Shown in pieces: positions 16,565-25,350 of a stretch of DNA of 64,000 nt; position 1 is the first letter of the stretch; every line of letters begins with the position of its first letter. Source of the stretch: Leptolyngbya sp. PCC 7375 (lineage in GTDB: Bacteria > Cyanobacteriota > Cyanobacteriia > Phormidesmidales > Phormidesmidaceae); contig NZ_JH993797.1 in assembly GCF_000316115.1 (NCBI RefSeq), positions 3,644,486 through 3,708,485 on the forward strand, given 5' to 3'. The notes beneath the pieces are model-generated. The model ran no database searches, had not been told where the DNA came from, and saw nothing but the letters and a program-made list of their open reading frames with translations. The position numbers and the translations under genes are program-made.

Positions 16565-17692
16565 ATGTTCAGACACCTTGGCGCACTGATGGTCACAGCT
16601 CTGGGGCTATGGTTAGCACCACCATCGGCCCTGGGCCAATCTGACCAATCATGGCAGACACTGCCTGTCAGCCAACCCCAACCCAAGCTAACGATTCGCG
16701 TCGGCACTAAAGAACTACCGCCCTTTGTTTCCCTAGAATCTGCCACACTGCCCTATGGCTATAGCGCCGACCTATGGCAAAGCATCGCGGATGATCTGGC
16801 CTTAGAGACAGAATGGGTCACCTATGCATCCGTTAGTGACCTATTAGCAGGTTTAAAGAACGGTGATGTGGATGCGGCCATTGCGGGTATCTCGGTAACA
16901 GCTCAACGGGAAGCGGCAGGGTTTGATTTTTCCTATCCGTTTTATCAATCTGGGCTACAGCTGATGGTCACCAAACCCAAGACGACGGTGCTCACCTTTG
17001 CAAGCGGCATGTTTAACTGGCAGAATCTCCGCCCCATTGTGCTGATCTTCGCCAGTAGCACCGTTGTAGGTGGCCTGATCTGGCTGGTAGAGCACAAACA
17101 TAATGATCATTTTTCGGGGAATCCGCTGCGAGGTGTCAGCCAGGGCATCTGGTTTGCCGTGGTCACGTTGGGCACCTTTGGCTATGGCGATGTCACCCCG
17201 ACCAAGTTTATCGGGCGTCTGATTGCCACCCTATGGATGGGGCTGAGTTTCTTTATTGTGGCGGACTTTATCGCGTCTCTGACGGTGCATCAGCTCAGTG
17301 AAAATGAACTGGATTTAGATGCCCTCAGTGGTGAGTCAGTGGGTGCATTAAAGGGCACAACCGGGGAAGTATTTTTACAGAGTCAACCGGTCAAATTAGT
17401 AACCTATCCATCCTTTGAAGCCGCCGTCACCGCATTAGAAGATGGCAAAATTAAAGGCCTGGTGCAGGATGCTCCGGCATTACGTCACTTTATTAATCTA
17501 AATCCTGACTCGTTTGAGCTGGCAGGCACGTTATTGACCCATGAGGGCTACGGTATTGCGGTGCGTGAAAATGATGCCAATCTATTGGAGGCCATCGATC
17601 AGCGGATTTTGGCATATCAGCAGCAGGGCTTTTTGCAACAATTACACGAGAAGTGGTTTAACGAATCGGAGCTGGAGTCCAGGGCTAGATAA
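16565..17692 (+). CDS. GluR0-like ligand-gated potassium channel
   Basis: The 375-aa protein has a signal peptide (cleavage likely after SALG), the first lobe of a solute-binding domain (LTIRVGTKELPPF to FDFSYPFYQSGLQ), a pore module with an M1 helix (LIFASSTVVGGLIW), a re-entrant loop with filter TLGTFGYGD and an M2 helix, then the second binding lobe (LKGTTGEVFLQS to LLTHEGYGIAV). This order is that of prokaryotic ionotropic glutamate receptors such as Synechocystis GluR0. The GYGD filter predicts K+ selectivity. ATG 16565 is preferred over the upstream TTG. It follows the GH3 gene by 70 bp but may be independent. Confidence 0.9.
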   Translation: MFRHLGALMVTALGLWLAPPSALGQSDQSWQTLPVSQPQPKLTIRVGTKELPPFVSLESATLPYGYSADLWQSIADDLALETEWVTYASVSDLLAGLKNGDVDAAIAGISVTAQREAAGFDFSYPFYQSGLQLMVTKPKTTVLTFASGMFNWQNLRPIVLIFASSTVVGGLIWLVEHKHNDHFSGNPLRGVSQGIWFAVVTLGTFGYGDVTPTKFIGRLIATLWMGLSFFIVADFIASLTVHQLSENELDLDALSGESVGALKGTTGEVFLQSQPVKLVTYPSFEAAVTALEDGKIKGLVQDAPALRHFINLNPDSFELAGTLLTHEGYGIAVRENDANLLEAIDQRILAYQQQGFLQQLHEKWFNESELESRAR

Positions 17693-17830
17693 GGGACTTG
17701 TGGAAAATACGTAGAATGTCCTGCTTTACGGCGTAGTTAGGAGAAATATGCATATTTTTCGCAACTTTACCCTATATATCAGTAATACAAAATCCTGATT
17801 GATAGCGCCCGGTATCGCAGTGCATCCCCA

Positions 17831-17861
17831 GGGAAATGCCCCTACAGGATTGTCCATTTTG
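17831..17861. repeat. short dispersed repeat, copy 2
   Basis: This matches 16510-16541 (GGGAA..CCCCTACA-GATTGTCCAT-TTG) with few changes. It lies in the 280-bp gap before the LuxR-type gene, which otherwise shows no gene. Confidence 0.6.
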
Positions 17862-17972
17862 AATCGGGTTTCATGAATTCGGATTGAGTATGCCATCTGC
17901 ATCTACAACAGTTAGACCCTTTAATGGGCTCGGATCACTCGAATTCCCGCATTTAAGTTTGACAATCCCGAG

Positions 17973-18617
17973 ATGACCATGACAATTCAACGTTCCCTAA
18001 GTCGGCCCGCCAATCTTCAACCTGCATGTTTATCCAATTCACTGGCTTCTTCAAATGAGACTATCATCACGCCTATTGTGCATAATTGTGGTGATGATGG
18101 TGATGGCATTTTGATTTTGACCGAAGCTGGGCAATGTGTTGAGAGCAATAGCCCGGCACGATGCATTTGCGATCGCATCAACCAAGATTTTCCTTCTACA
18201 AACTCAGTCCCCCAAGAAATCTGGAATACTTGTCAAATTCTGATTAACAGTCGCCAGAACTTCCCTACACATCTAACCGCTACTGAATCAGAGTTAAAAC
18301 TTAAACAATCCCACGGCCATGTGCGCATTCGAGCGCGATGGTTTAACCGTGGTGATCGTCCTTACATTCTGGTAATCTTAGAAAACCAAAAACAGTCTAA
18401 AGAGATTTTAGCGATAACTGAGGCGATCCGGTATGGGCTCAGCCCACGAGAAGTAGATGTCTGGATTCTTCATCGCATTGGTTATAGCTATCAGGAAATT
18501 GCTGCGGAATTGCATATTGCTCTGAATACGGTCAAAAAACACATGAAGAATACTTACGCTAAGCAACAGATGGTGATGATGATAGAAGAGTCTTACACAG
18601 GGTCTCTTGCCAGCTAA
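17973..18617 (+). CDS. LuxR-type (GerE helix-turn-helix) transcription regulator
   Basis: The 214-aa protein has an N-terminal sensor-like part of PAS character (GDGDGILILTEAGQCVESN..AR) and a C-terminal GerE domain: LSPREVDVWILHRIGYSYQE then IAAELHIALNTVKKHMKN, with the recognition helix around residues 185-200. The sensor ligand is unknown. It is the only regulator near the oxygenase cluster and could control it, but the channel gene and 280 bp lie between, so that link is inference. The start is ATG 17973; a second ATG lies two codons on. Confidence 0.82.
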   Translation: MTMTIQRSLSRPANLQPACLSNSLASSNETIITPIVHNCGDDGDGILILTEAGQCVESNSPARCICDRINQDFPSTNSVPQEIWNTCQILINSRQNFPTHLTATESELKLKQSHGHVRIRARWFNRGDRPYILVILENQKQSKEILAITEAIRYGLSPREVDVWILHRIGYSYQEIAAELHIALNTVKKHMKNTYAKQQMVMMIEESYTGSLAS

Positions 18618-18846
18618 GAGAGTTTCATTCATAAAATGGGGATCAATTTAAGTCGGGCAATGTTGGCTGGGTGAGGAGTCAGGAGTCAGGATCTATATCC
18701 TCCTTGACTCCTGACTTCTTATACCGTTCGGCTGAGCCCACCGTCGAAGCCTCACCGTCGAAGTCAAACTCACAATGCTGGCAGGGTGAATTTGTTTACC
18801 AAAGGAATTTTTACGATCAAGTAATCGTCAAAGAAGCTAAAAGTCG

Positions 18847-18905
18847 TTCAGCCCCCCAAACCCCCAATTTGCGGGGCTTTGAGTTTTGTCCCCCCAGCAT
18901 TGAGG
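18847..18905. repeat. GGGGCTTTGAG palindromic repeat, copy 1
   Basis: CAGCCCCCCAAACCCCCAAT followed by GCGGGGCTTTGAGTTTTG and a C-rich tail. Related copies are at 20626-20684 and, translated inside a gene, 25496-25553. C-rich and G-rich arms can pair. Confidence 0.75.
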
Positions 18906-19028
18906 AGACTCTAGGTATGCTTGCTTGAGTAAATGTAAATATGTCCATAAAAGGGCTACCGTGTATACATAAGTCGGAGAGAATAGTCAAACTCCTTAAG
19001 ATTCAATTGTTTCAAGATAGTCTGCTGA

Positions 19029-19118
19029 CGGTTCCCCTTACCAAGGGGAACCGTCAGGGAGGTGTGTGGATCACTTGCGCTAACGACCGAAGACCCCTCC
19101 GTTGGTTCCCCTTGGTAA
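19029..19118. repeat. small inverted-repeat element (CTTACCAAGGGGAACC ends), copy 1
   Basis: Begins with a self-complementary GGTTCCCCTTACCAAGGGG tract and ends GGTTCCCCTTGGTAA. The interior (GGGAGGTGTGTGGATCACTT onward) recurs almost unchanged at 19323-19398, offset 278 bp. The ends are inverted repeats, so it looks like a very small MITE or a structured repeat. Confidence 0.65.
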
Positions 19119-19315
19119 GGCTACGGTGTATACACATCTAGAAGATGATGTCCCAAAAGGTAGGCCCGACTTTGAATTGGCCCTCATCCTAAATCCTTCT
19201 CCCTAGGGCGAAGGACTTTGAGGCCAGGCCCCCCTTCTCCCCTAGGGAGTAAGGGGTTGGGGGATGAGGGCTCGAGATTTGGAGCGACTCTCCGACTTAT
19301 GTATACACGGCAGCC
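19119..19315. mobile_element. MITE-like element with GGCTRC-GTGTATACA ends, copy A (197 bp)
   Basis: The left end GGCTACGGTGTATACACA and the right end, read on the other strand, GGCTGCCGTGTATACATA are inverted repeats. TTGGTAA directly flanks both sides (19112-19118 and 19316-19322), a plausible 7-bp target duplication in the preceding small repeat. No coding capacity. Its centre contains a copy of the CCTAAATCC/AGGACTTTGAGG palindromic repeat. An inverted relative is at 20685-20910, and lone ends occur near 18954 and 19440-19458. Confidence 0.7.
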
Positions 19316-19458
19316 TTGGTAAGGGGAACCGACAGGGAGGTGTGTGGATCACTTGCGCTAACGACCGAAGACCCCTCCGTTGGTTCCCCTTGGTAAGAGG
19401 AACCGCTGTTCGTCATGCTCGATGCCAATAATCTTCCAGTTGTGTATACACCGTAGCC
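19316..19458. repeat. second copy of the small repeat plus a lone MITE end
   Basis: 19323-19398 repeats 19045-19118 nearly exactly. 19400-19437 (CGTCATGCTCGATGCCAATA) has a relative at 20930-20960. The stretch ends in TGTGTATACACCGTAGCC, the outward-facing end of the 19119 family. Confidence 0.65.
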
Positions 19459-19671
19459 TTCGTAAGGGGAGGAAATCCTACGCCATATTTTGCGATTGGG
19501 ATTTTATTGATGTGCACTCCCCTTAGTGATCCCCATTAACTATCAAATATCCAGCCCCCTGCTGTCTAAAAGATAGTTGTACAGCAGGGGTACTGACAAA
19601 ATTCTTAGCTACAATCAAACTAGACCATATCAACCATCAAAGTTGCCAGTGTCTGGCCATCGGTTGCCGCT

Positions 19672-20604
19672 ATGCCCTTCCCATTGCAAGAACGTTATAT
19701 CAATCTGCTCACTGACTTTGGGTTTAAGCGTGTCTTTGGCTCTGAACCTAATAAGCAACTGCTGATCGACTTTCTGAATACGTTACTGCCTCCCTATCAC
19801 CACATACAGACTCTCGCCTACAAAACGACTGAGGTGTTGGGAAATACGCCCATTGACCGCAAAGCCGTTTTTGACCTCTATTGCCAGGGAGAGAATGGGG
19901 AACGTTTTATTGTTGAAATTCAAAAGGCCAAGCAAAACTATTTCAAAGACCGCAGTGTTTTCTATGCCAGTTTCCCCATTCAAGAGCAAGCACTGAAGGG
20001 GGATTGGAACTATCGCTTAGCCCCTGTTTATTCCATTGGGGTATTGGACTTTGTGTTTGATGATCATAAACATGACGACACTTACCTGCACACGGTAGAA
20101 CTTAAGAATCAGCATTGCGAGGTGTTCTACGATAAGCTCAAATTTGTTTATATTGAACTACCTAAATTCCAGAAGTCATTGACAGAACTGGTTTCGCATC
20201 AAGACCAATGGCTATATTTGCTTAGACATTTGCCTGAGTTAGACGATCGGCCCCAACCTTTTCAAGATTCGGTCTTTTTACAATTGTTTGAAATTGCCGA
20301 AATTGCTAATTTCTCACCCACTGAGCAAGATTCTTATCAGAATAGTCTTAAGTATTATCGAGATCTCAATAATGTTGTGGATACGTCACGAGAAGAAGGG
20401 CGTTTAGAGGGCTTAGAAGAAGGCCGGTTAGAACAGGCGAGGTCACTGATTGTACGACAGCTAACTCGAAAGCTGGGGGAGATGCCTCAGGATGTTGTTG
20501 AACAGCTGGATCGGTTATCGCTGGTGCGGCTAGAAGCACTGGGGGATGAGGTGTTTGAAATGACTAGTTTGGATGATCTTAAGGCGTGGTTGATGGCGGA
20601 TTAG
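19672..20604 (+). CDS. Rpn/PD-(D/E)XK nuclease family protein (transposase-like)
   Basis: The 310-aa protein starts INLLTDFGFKRVFGSEPNK and contains DRKAVFDLYC and RFIVEIQKA, giving the D...E-x-Q/K pattern of the PD-(D/E)XK nuclease core shared with Rpn (recombination-promoting nuclease) proteins. It ends with a DUF4351-like tail (LIVRQLTRKLGEMPQDV). Rpn relatives cleave DNA and promote RecA-independent recombination. The gene is bracketed on both sides by the MITE family at 19119 and 20685, so it may be their cargo or merely share a hot spot. Confidence 0.85.
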   Translation: MPFPLQERYINLLTDFGFKRVFGSEPNKQLLIDFLNTLLPPYHHIQTLAYKTTEVLGNTPIDRKAVFDLYCQGENGERFIVEIQKAKQNYFKDRSVFYASFPIQEQALKGDWNYRLAPVYSIGVLDFVFDDHKHDDTYLHTVELKNQHCEVFYDKLKFVYIELPKFQKSLTELVSHQDQWLYLLRHLPELDDRPQPFQDSVFLQLFEIAEIANFSPTEQDSYQNSLKYYRDLNNVVDTSREEGRLEGLEEGRLEQARSLIVRQLTRKLGEMPQDVVEQLDRLSLVRLEALGDEVFEMTSLDDLKAWLMAD

Positions 20605-20684
20605 GAGTCGGGCTAGAGGTCAAAGGTTGTTCAGCCCCCCTTAACTCCCAATTTTGGGGGCTTTGAGTTTTGTCCTCCAGCATT

Positions 20685-20910
20685 GGCTACGGTGTATACA
20701 CAAGTCGAAGAGTGGCTCCAAGTCTCGAGCCCTCATCCCCCAACCCCTTACTCCCTGAGGGAGAAGGGGGGCCTAGCCTCAAAGTCCTTCGTCCCCAGGG
20801 AGAAGGATTTAGGATGTAGACGCCAAAGCGGCTTCTCGCAGAGTGGGCCAATTCAAGGTCAAGGCTACCTTTTAGGGCATTATCTTTCGAGATGTGTGTA
20901 TACGGTAGCC
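20685..20910. mobile_element. MITE-like element with GGCTAC-GTGTATACA ends, copy B (226 bp, inverted)
   Basis: Starts GGCTACGGTGTATACACA and ends TGTGTATACGGTAGCC. Read on the minus strand it aligns along its length with 19119-19315, with an extra block near one third. It carries the CCTAAATCC palindromic repeat internally. No clear target duplication; older than copy A or rearranged. Confidence 0.65.
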
Positions 20911-21064
20911 TATCCAAGGGGAATCGTTGCCGTCATAGTCGATGTTAATAATCTTTCAGATGCATTACACGGTAGCCATAAAGGCGGCCTGGATAACCAA
21001 TGGCTTCCTTCCCAGGTGTCGTCTTAAGGAATGTTTTTTGGCAAGTGAACCAACCCTAGGGTAC

Positions 21065-21638
21065 AGACGAGCCTCAGACCCACGCCCGGTTCAAAACCGA
21101 GCGCTAATCGAGGGCTGTCGCTAAAGCGACAAAATTGGCTGTGAAGTTCTATACATAAGCATTTACCGATCTCTTAACCCCTTTAGTGGGTTTTGATCCG
21201 GTTAGCCTTGCGACTTTGAGTCCAAGGCGGGTTGACGCTTCATCGCCAGGGGCAAGATCTGAGCCTTGATCCCAACTGGGAACCGCTTTATACCATTTGG
21301 AAAACACCTATGCCGATCAGCATCCCTTAATCACAATCGTACTTGGGTGAGGAGACGAGCCTCACACCCACGCCCGGTTCAAAACCGAGCGCTCATTGAG
21401 GGCTGTCGCTAAAGCGACAACATTGGCTGTAAAACTCTATACATATAGCGTTTGCCGTTCTCTTAACCCCTTTAGTGGGTTTTGTTCCAGTTAGCCTTGC
21501 GACTTTGAGTCCAAGGCGGGTTGACGCTTCATCGCCAGGGGCAAGATCTGAGCCTTGATCCCAAATGGGAACCGCTATATACCATTTGGGAAACACCTAT
21601 GCCAATCAGCATCCCTTAATCACAATCGTACTTGGGCG
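21065..21638. repeat. two tandem copies of a 288-bp non-coding unit
   Basis: Copy 1 runs from about 21065 to 21352 and copy 2 from 21353 to about 21638. The landmark GACGAGCCTCA and the tail CACAATCGTACTTGGG recur with period 288 and about 90 percent or more identity. Each unit has several small hairpins: CGGTT-CAAAACCG, TGTCGCTAAAGCGACA, AACCCCTTTAGTGGGTT, and in copy 2 a 9-bp stem CCCAAATGG/CCATTTGGG. No frame is conserved, so a structured RNA or non-autonomous element is more likely than a gene. Confidence 0.8.
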
Positions 21639-22015
21639 AAGTAAATCAGATTGCAGATAGCGCACAATCTGGTTTTAAGCCTAGGTAGAACCTTTATACT
21701 GAGTGGTTCAGTGCGTTAAGGCACAGAGTATTCAAGCTGCAAAATACTGTTGCGTAGTGCTTGAAACTTTTAGGGCACTGGCATTGAAAGGTTCTCTCTG
21801 GCTCAAACCAATAACTCACGGATATCTGCTGCGTATCAAAAGTACCCACCGGGGTAATGCGAACAGAAGCGAAGCGAAGCATTATATTAAAGTAAGAGTC
21901 GTCACCAAGAGATGTGTTATAGCCGCAAAGCCCTCTGAGTTTGCGCTATTGGCCAGGGATCGCCCCTCTCTTTGTCACTAAAACATGTCCATTTTTATTA
22001 CTGAGAATCAAACAA

Positions 22016-22333
22016 ATGGCAACACTCACACTCAACAACGTTACATTTACGGGAAACGGCCCTTTCAATGGTCAAGTACTAGAGTTTCGTCATGGGGATG
22101 AACCTATTGGTACTGCAACTATCCCCCAAGCTGATCAAACCGTTACTTTTAGCGGTGCTTCAGGGTCGATTTCCGGAATAGATTTTATCAAGGTTTATTA
22201 TCAAACTGGTGGCCCTTGTCGAGGAACCTTCGTCTCAGCGGTTAAAGCCTCAAGTTCTGGACCAGGGGCTTGTGAATGTACGGCTGGCGTATATGGAGGA
22301 GGTCATCTCATTTTGTCTTACACCGTATCATAG
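22016..22333 (+). CDS. small beta-rich protein of unknown function
   Basis: From ATG 22016 the gene encodes 105 aa: MATLTLNNVTFTGNGPFNGQ, an alternating hydrophobic pattern, GSISGIDFIKVYYQTGGPC and a C-terminal GGGHLILSYTVS. It has no signal peptide and three Cys in the second half (one pair as CEC). The pattern suggests a beta-sandwich. I recognise no family. It stands alone between the repeat region and the haemagglutinin gene, with hairpins behind it that could end transcription. Confidence 0.6.
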   Translation: MATLTLNNVTFTGNGPFNGQVLEFRHGDEPIGTATIPQADQTVTFSGASGSISGIDFIKVYYQTGGPCRGTFVSAVKASSSGPGACECTAGVYGGGHLILSYTVS

Positions 22334-22378
22334 CTCTCTTCTAATCAGAACTCTGCAGAGAGAATACAGTCTACTTAA

Positions 22379-22471
22379 TTTCAAAACAGTCATTGATTTG
22401 TAAAACCGATAACTGTTTTGAACACTCTCCTTACCGTTATGTGGGTAAAAAGCTTTTACCCACATAACGGT
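22379..22471. terminator. two successive inverted repeats; strong hairpin 22433-22471
   Basis: TTCAAAACAGT (22381 region) pairs with ACTGTTTTGAA (ending near 22421). Then an 18-bp perfect stem, ACCGTTATGTGGGTAAAA with its complement, surrounds a 3-base loop at 22451-22453. No T-run follows the second hairpin, so classical termination is uncertain; it could also protect or cap transcripts. Confidence 0.65.
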
Positions 22472-22565
22472 TTAGGTATAGATAGATAGATTCTGGTGTA
22501 CCAGGGTTGACGGGTAGATGTATCCTAATTGCAGGAAAATACTGGAAGGCTAAAGCTCAATCGTG

Positions 22566-25349
22566 ATGGTGAAACAATACAATCTTGGGCTATGGGTTGC
22601 AAGCAAACTTTTTGCCTGGAGCTTACTATCATGTCAAGCTGCATGGGCACAGGTTACACCCGATGGTACTACGGCCACCCCAGCCCCTGGCTCCTGCGCC
22701 GTCAATTGCACCATCACAGGGGGCACCACTGACTCCACTGGGACCAATTTATTCCATAGCTTTAGTGAGTTTTCAGTACCTGCTGGGAGCACAGTTACAT
22801 TTGACCATGATCCCGCCCTTATCAATATTCTCGCTCGGGTAGTGAATGGCCCCTTATCCATGATTGAGGGGACTATTCGCACCGACGTTACCAGTGACAC
22901 CAATCTGTTTTTGATAAATCCCCAGGGAATTACTTTTGGTCCCGATGGCAGGTTAGATCTGGGCGGCTCATTTGTTGCCACGACAGCCGATGCAATCCAG
23001 TTTGGAGATCAAGGTAGATTTAGTACTACTGAGATAAATTCTGCTCTGGTCAGGCTAACTGTTAACCCCTCTGCGTTGTTATTTAGCCAGTCTGCCCCTC
23101 AACCAATTATTAATCAGTCTGCTGCTTTCAACTTCACTCCGACCTCTTTTACTATTGGGCTTAGTGTGCAAGAGAGTAAAAGTTTGCTGTTAGTGGGGGG
23201 TGATGTAATTATTGAAAGCTCCCCCAATAGTAACCTGGCAGGGGCTATTACAGCTCCCAGTAGTCGAGTGGAATTAGGTGGTGTCAATGGTGCCGCTACA
23301 GTCGGTTTAGATATTGATGGTGACATCATCAGTCTAAGCTATCCAGATGATGTTCCGTTAGCTGATGTTATCTTAGACAATGGCCGCTTAAATATCTCCA
23401 ATAGCTTTACTAGTGTTGATCGATCTGCTGGCAGCCTTGTTATCAGGGCCAATTCCATTTCGTTCACTAATAATAGTTTTATTTCTAGCGAAGCCTTTGG
23501 CCCGAATAATGCGGGGAATATCCTACTTTATGCAGACGAATCTGTAACGCTTGACGATACAGGTATTGAGGTCAGCACTAGAGGTTCTGGAAATGGAGGT
23601 AGCCTGATTATTGCAACTGATATACTCTCCTTAGAGAATGGTGCTACTTTCAGCGTGAGAACAAATGGAGCAGGCAGTGCTGGAGAGGTTTCTGTAACTG
23701 CTAACAGTATTATACTCAGTGACAGCAATATCACCGCCGAAGCTTTTGGCAATGATATCGATCCTGCTGGCAGCGTTGGTGAAATTGAAATTCAAACTGG
23801 CACACTTTCTCTGCTCGATGACTCTAAGATATCAACGCGAACATTTGGTGCAGCCATTGATACAGAAGCAGCTGGTTTAATTAATATAGATGCGCGGGAA
23901 TTTGTTTCTCTCGCAAACGATGGTAGTAGCATCACCAGCGCAACTCAGGGCCAACGAAATGCGAGTAATATCATTATCAGTACACCAGAGTTAACTATTC
24001 AAGATCTTGCCAGCATATCGGCTGTCGGTAACTTGACGGATGAGGGCACCACGACAGAAGGCGATGCGGGGAATATTGTCATCAATGGTGCTAATCAAGT
24101 CACCCTTTCAAATGGTTTTATCACAACAGAAACAAACACCCTAGGTAGGGGCGGCAACATTACCCTCAATACCGATCAACTCACCGCCAACTCAGGAGCC
24201 CGCATTACTTCCACTGCTACCGCCACCGCCGACTCCTCCACCCAGGGAGGTAGCATCACCCTAAATACCAACCAAATCAACCTTTCCGGCGAAACCACCG
24301 GCATCCTGGCAGAAACCCAAGGCCCTGCCAATGCTGGCCTGATCACCCTGGGTCCCAACCATAACAACAACGCGGTGACAGTCAACTTCCAAGACAATGC
24401 CAACATTTCAGCCGCAACTAGCGGTAGTGGCGACGGCGGCAGAGTCATAGCACTAGTATCAGAAGGCATTACCCTCACCGGCAACGGCAGCCTATCCACC
24501 CGATCCACAGGGGCAGGCCCAGCAGGCGACATCGACATTCAAACCAACGGTCAATTTAGAGTACAAAATGGAGCAGAAGTAGAAGTCAGCGGCGAAGGCA
24601 TCGGCAACAGCGGCATGCTGGATGTAATTGCCGAAACCGTCGTACTCAATGACGGTAAATTGCTTGCTTCTGTACAAGCAGGGGAAGACGGCAATATTAA
24701 CCTAGAAATAGAAGATGCCTTAATTTTACGAGGCGACAGTCTCATCTCTGCCGAAGCATTTAATGATGCCAACGGTGGCAACGTCAATATCACCACCCCC
24801 TTTATCATCGCCCTATCCCCAGATGGCCCCAACGGTAACGACATTCAAGCCATTGCCAGACAAGGAAACGGTGGCCGCATTGCCATTCAAGCCAACACCC
24901 TTTTCGGCATCGAAGAAAACAAAGCCACACTGGGCAATAGGACCAACGACATTGATGCCAGCTCAGAAGCCGGTATTGATGGCGAAGTCATCATTGAAAC
25001 ACTGCAAGTGGATCCAGACGAAGGCATTGATCCATTACCCAGCGGTATAGCCGCCCCAGAAATTAACCAGGGATGTCAAGCAGGCAGCAACGGACAATTT
25101 ATCGCCACAGGCCAGGGCGGACTCCCCTCAAACCCTTACGAACCGCTCAGTAGCGACGGCATTCAAGAAGACATTTACCCAGCAGGCCAAACCATCCCTC
25201 AGCCCGTCAGTACACAACAAACTAACACTACCGACACACTGATCGAAGCCCAAGGCTGGAACAGAGACGAACAAGGCAACATTGTCCTGCTCACAACCAC
25301 CCCAGACACCCATAGTTCCTGCCAGGTAACCTTAAACGGAGCGTTTTAA
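22566..25349 (+). CDS. filamentous haemagglutinin-type exoprotein (two-partner secretion TpsA)
   Basis: The product of about 927 aa has a signal peptide ending in AAWAQ, then the TPS secretion domain: VTPDGTTATP, FHSFSEFSVPAGSTVTF, NILARVVNG, and the NPQGI motif (LINPQGITFGPDGRLDLGGS). The rest is a long stretch of beta-helix-like repeats (GGSLIIATD, GEVSVTANS, GGNITLNTDQ). TpsA proteins pass the outer membrane through a TpsB pore; no tpsB is in the window. GTG 22563 or ATG 22566 can start it. Its stop is one base before the next gene, so the two form an operon. Confidence 0.88.
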   Translation: MVKQYNLGLWVASKLFAWSLLSCQAAWAQVTPDGTTATPAPGSCAVNCTITGGTTDSTGTNLFHSFSEFSVPAGSTVTFDHDPALINILARVVNGPLSMIEGTIRTDVTSDTNLFLINPQGITFGPDGRLDLGGSFVATTADAIQFGDQGRFSTTEINSALVRLTVNPSALLFSQSAPQPIINQSAAFNFTPTSFTIGLSVQESKSLLLVGGDVIIESSPNSNLAGAITAPSSRVELGGVNGAATVGLDIDGDIISLSYPDDVPLADVILDNGRLNISNSFTSVDRSAGSLVIRANSISFTNNSFISSEAFGPNNAGNILLYADESVTLDDTGIEVSTRGSGNGGSLIIATDILSLENGATFSVRTNGAGSAGEVSVTANSIILSDSNITAEAFGNDIDPAGSVGEIEIQTGTLSLLDDSKISTRTFGAAIDTEAAGLINIDAREFVSLANDGSSITSATQGQRNASNIIISTPELTIQDLASISAVGNLTDEGTTTEGDAGNIVINGANQVTLSNGFITTETNTLGRGGNITLNTDQLTANSGARITSTATATADSSTQGGSITLNTNQINLSGETTGILAETQGPANAGLITLGPNHNNNAVTVNFQDNANISAATSGSGDGGRVIALVSEGITLTGNGSLSTRSTGAGPAGDIDIQTNGQFRVQNGAEVEVSGEGIGNSGMLDVIAETVVLNDGKLLASVQAGEDGNINLEIEDALILRGDSLISAEAFNDANGGNVNITTPFIIALSPDGPNGNDIQAIARQGNGGRIAIQANTLFGIEENKATLGNRTNDIDASSEAGIDGEVIIETLQVDPDEGIDPLPSGIAAPEINQGCQAGSNGQFIATGQGGLPSNPYEPLSSDGIQEDIYPAGQTIPQPVSTQQTNTTDTLIEAQGWNRDEQGNIVLLTTTPDTHSSCQVTLNGAF

Positions 25350-25350
25350 G

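Larger units (their letters stand above)
18618..19671. other. repeat-dense intergenic region
   Basis: About 1 kb without a credible gene. The 85-codon frame at 18671-18928 is partly repeat-derived and shows no family. From about 18847 onward the sequence is a mosaic of palindromic repeats and MITE-like elements listed separately. Confidence 0.75.
20605..22015. other. repeat-dense intergenic region with a 288-bp tandem duplication
   Basis: About 1.4 kb without a credible gene. It contains a palindromic repeat, MITE-like copy B and the tandem duplication, listed separately. 21641-22015 shows nothing I can name; the 92-codon frame at 21703 has no family features. Confidence 0.7.

Noticed and set aside
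17699..17707. Single TGTGGAAAA after the GluR0-like gene
   Set aside because: An isolated DnaA-type box has no neighbours and is expected by chance.
18671..18928. 85-codon plus-strand frame
   Set aside because: Partly made of a palindromic repeat, no family, no ribosome site.
21703..21981. 92-codon frame next to the tandem duplication
   Set aside because: No recognisable domain, composition unlike neighbouring genes, no ribosome site.
24176..24844. Minus-strand frames of up to 120 codons inside the haemagglutinin gene
   Set aside because: Low-complexity shadows of the repetitive beta-helix coding sequence.
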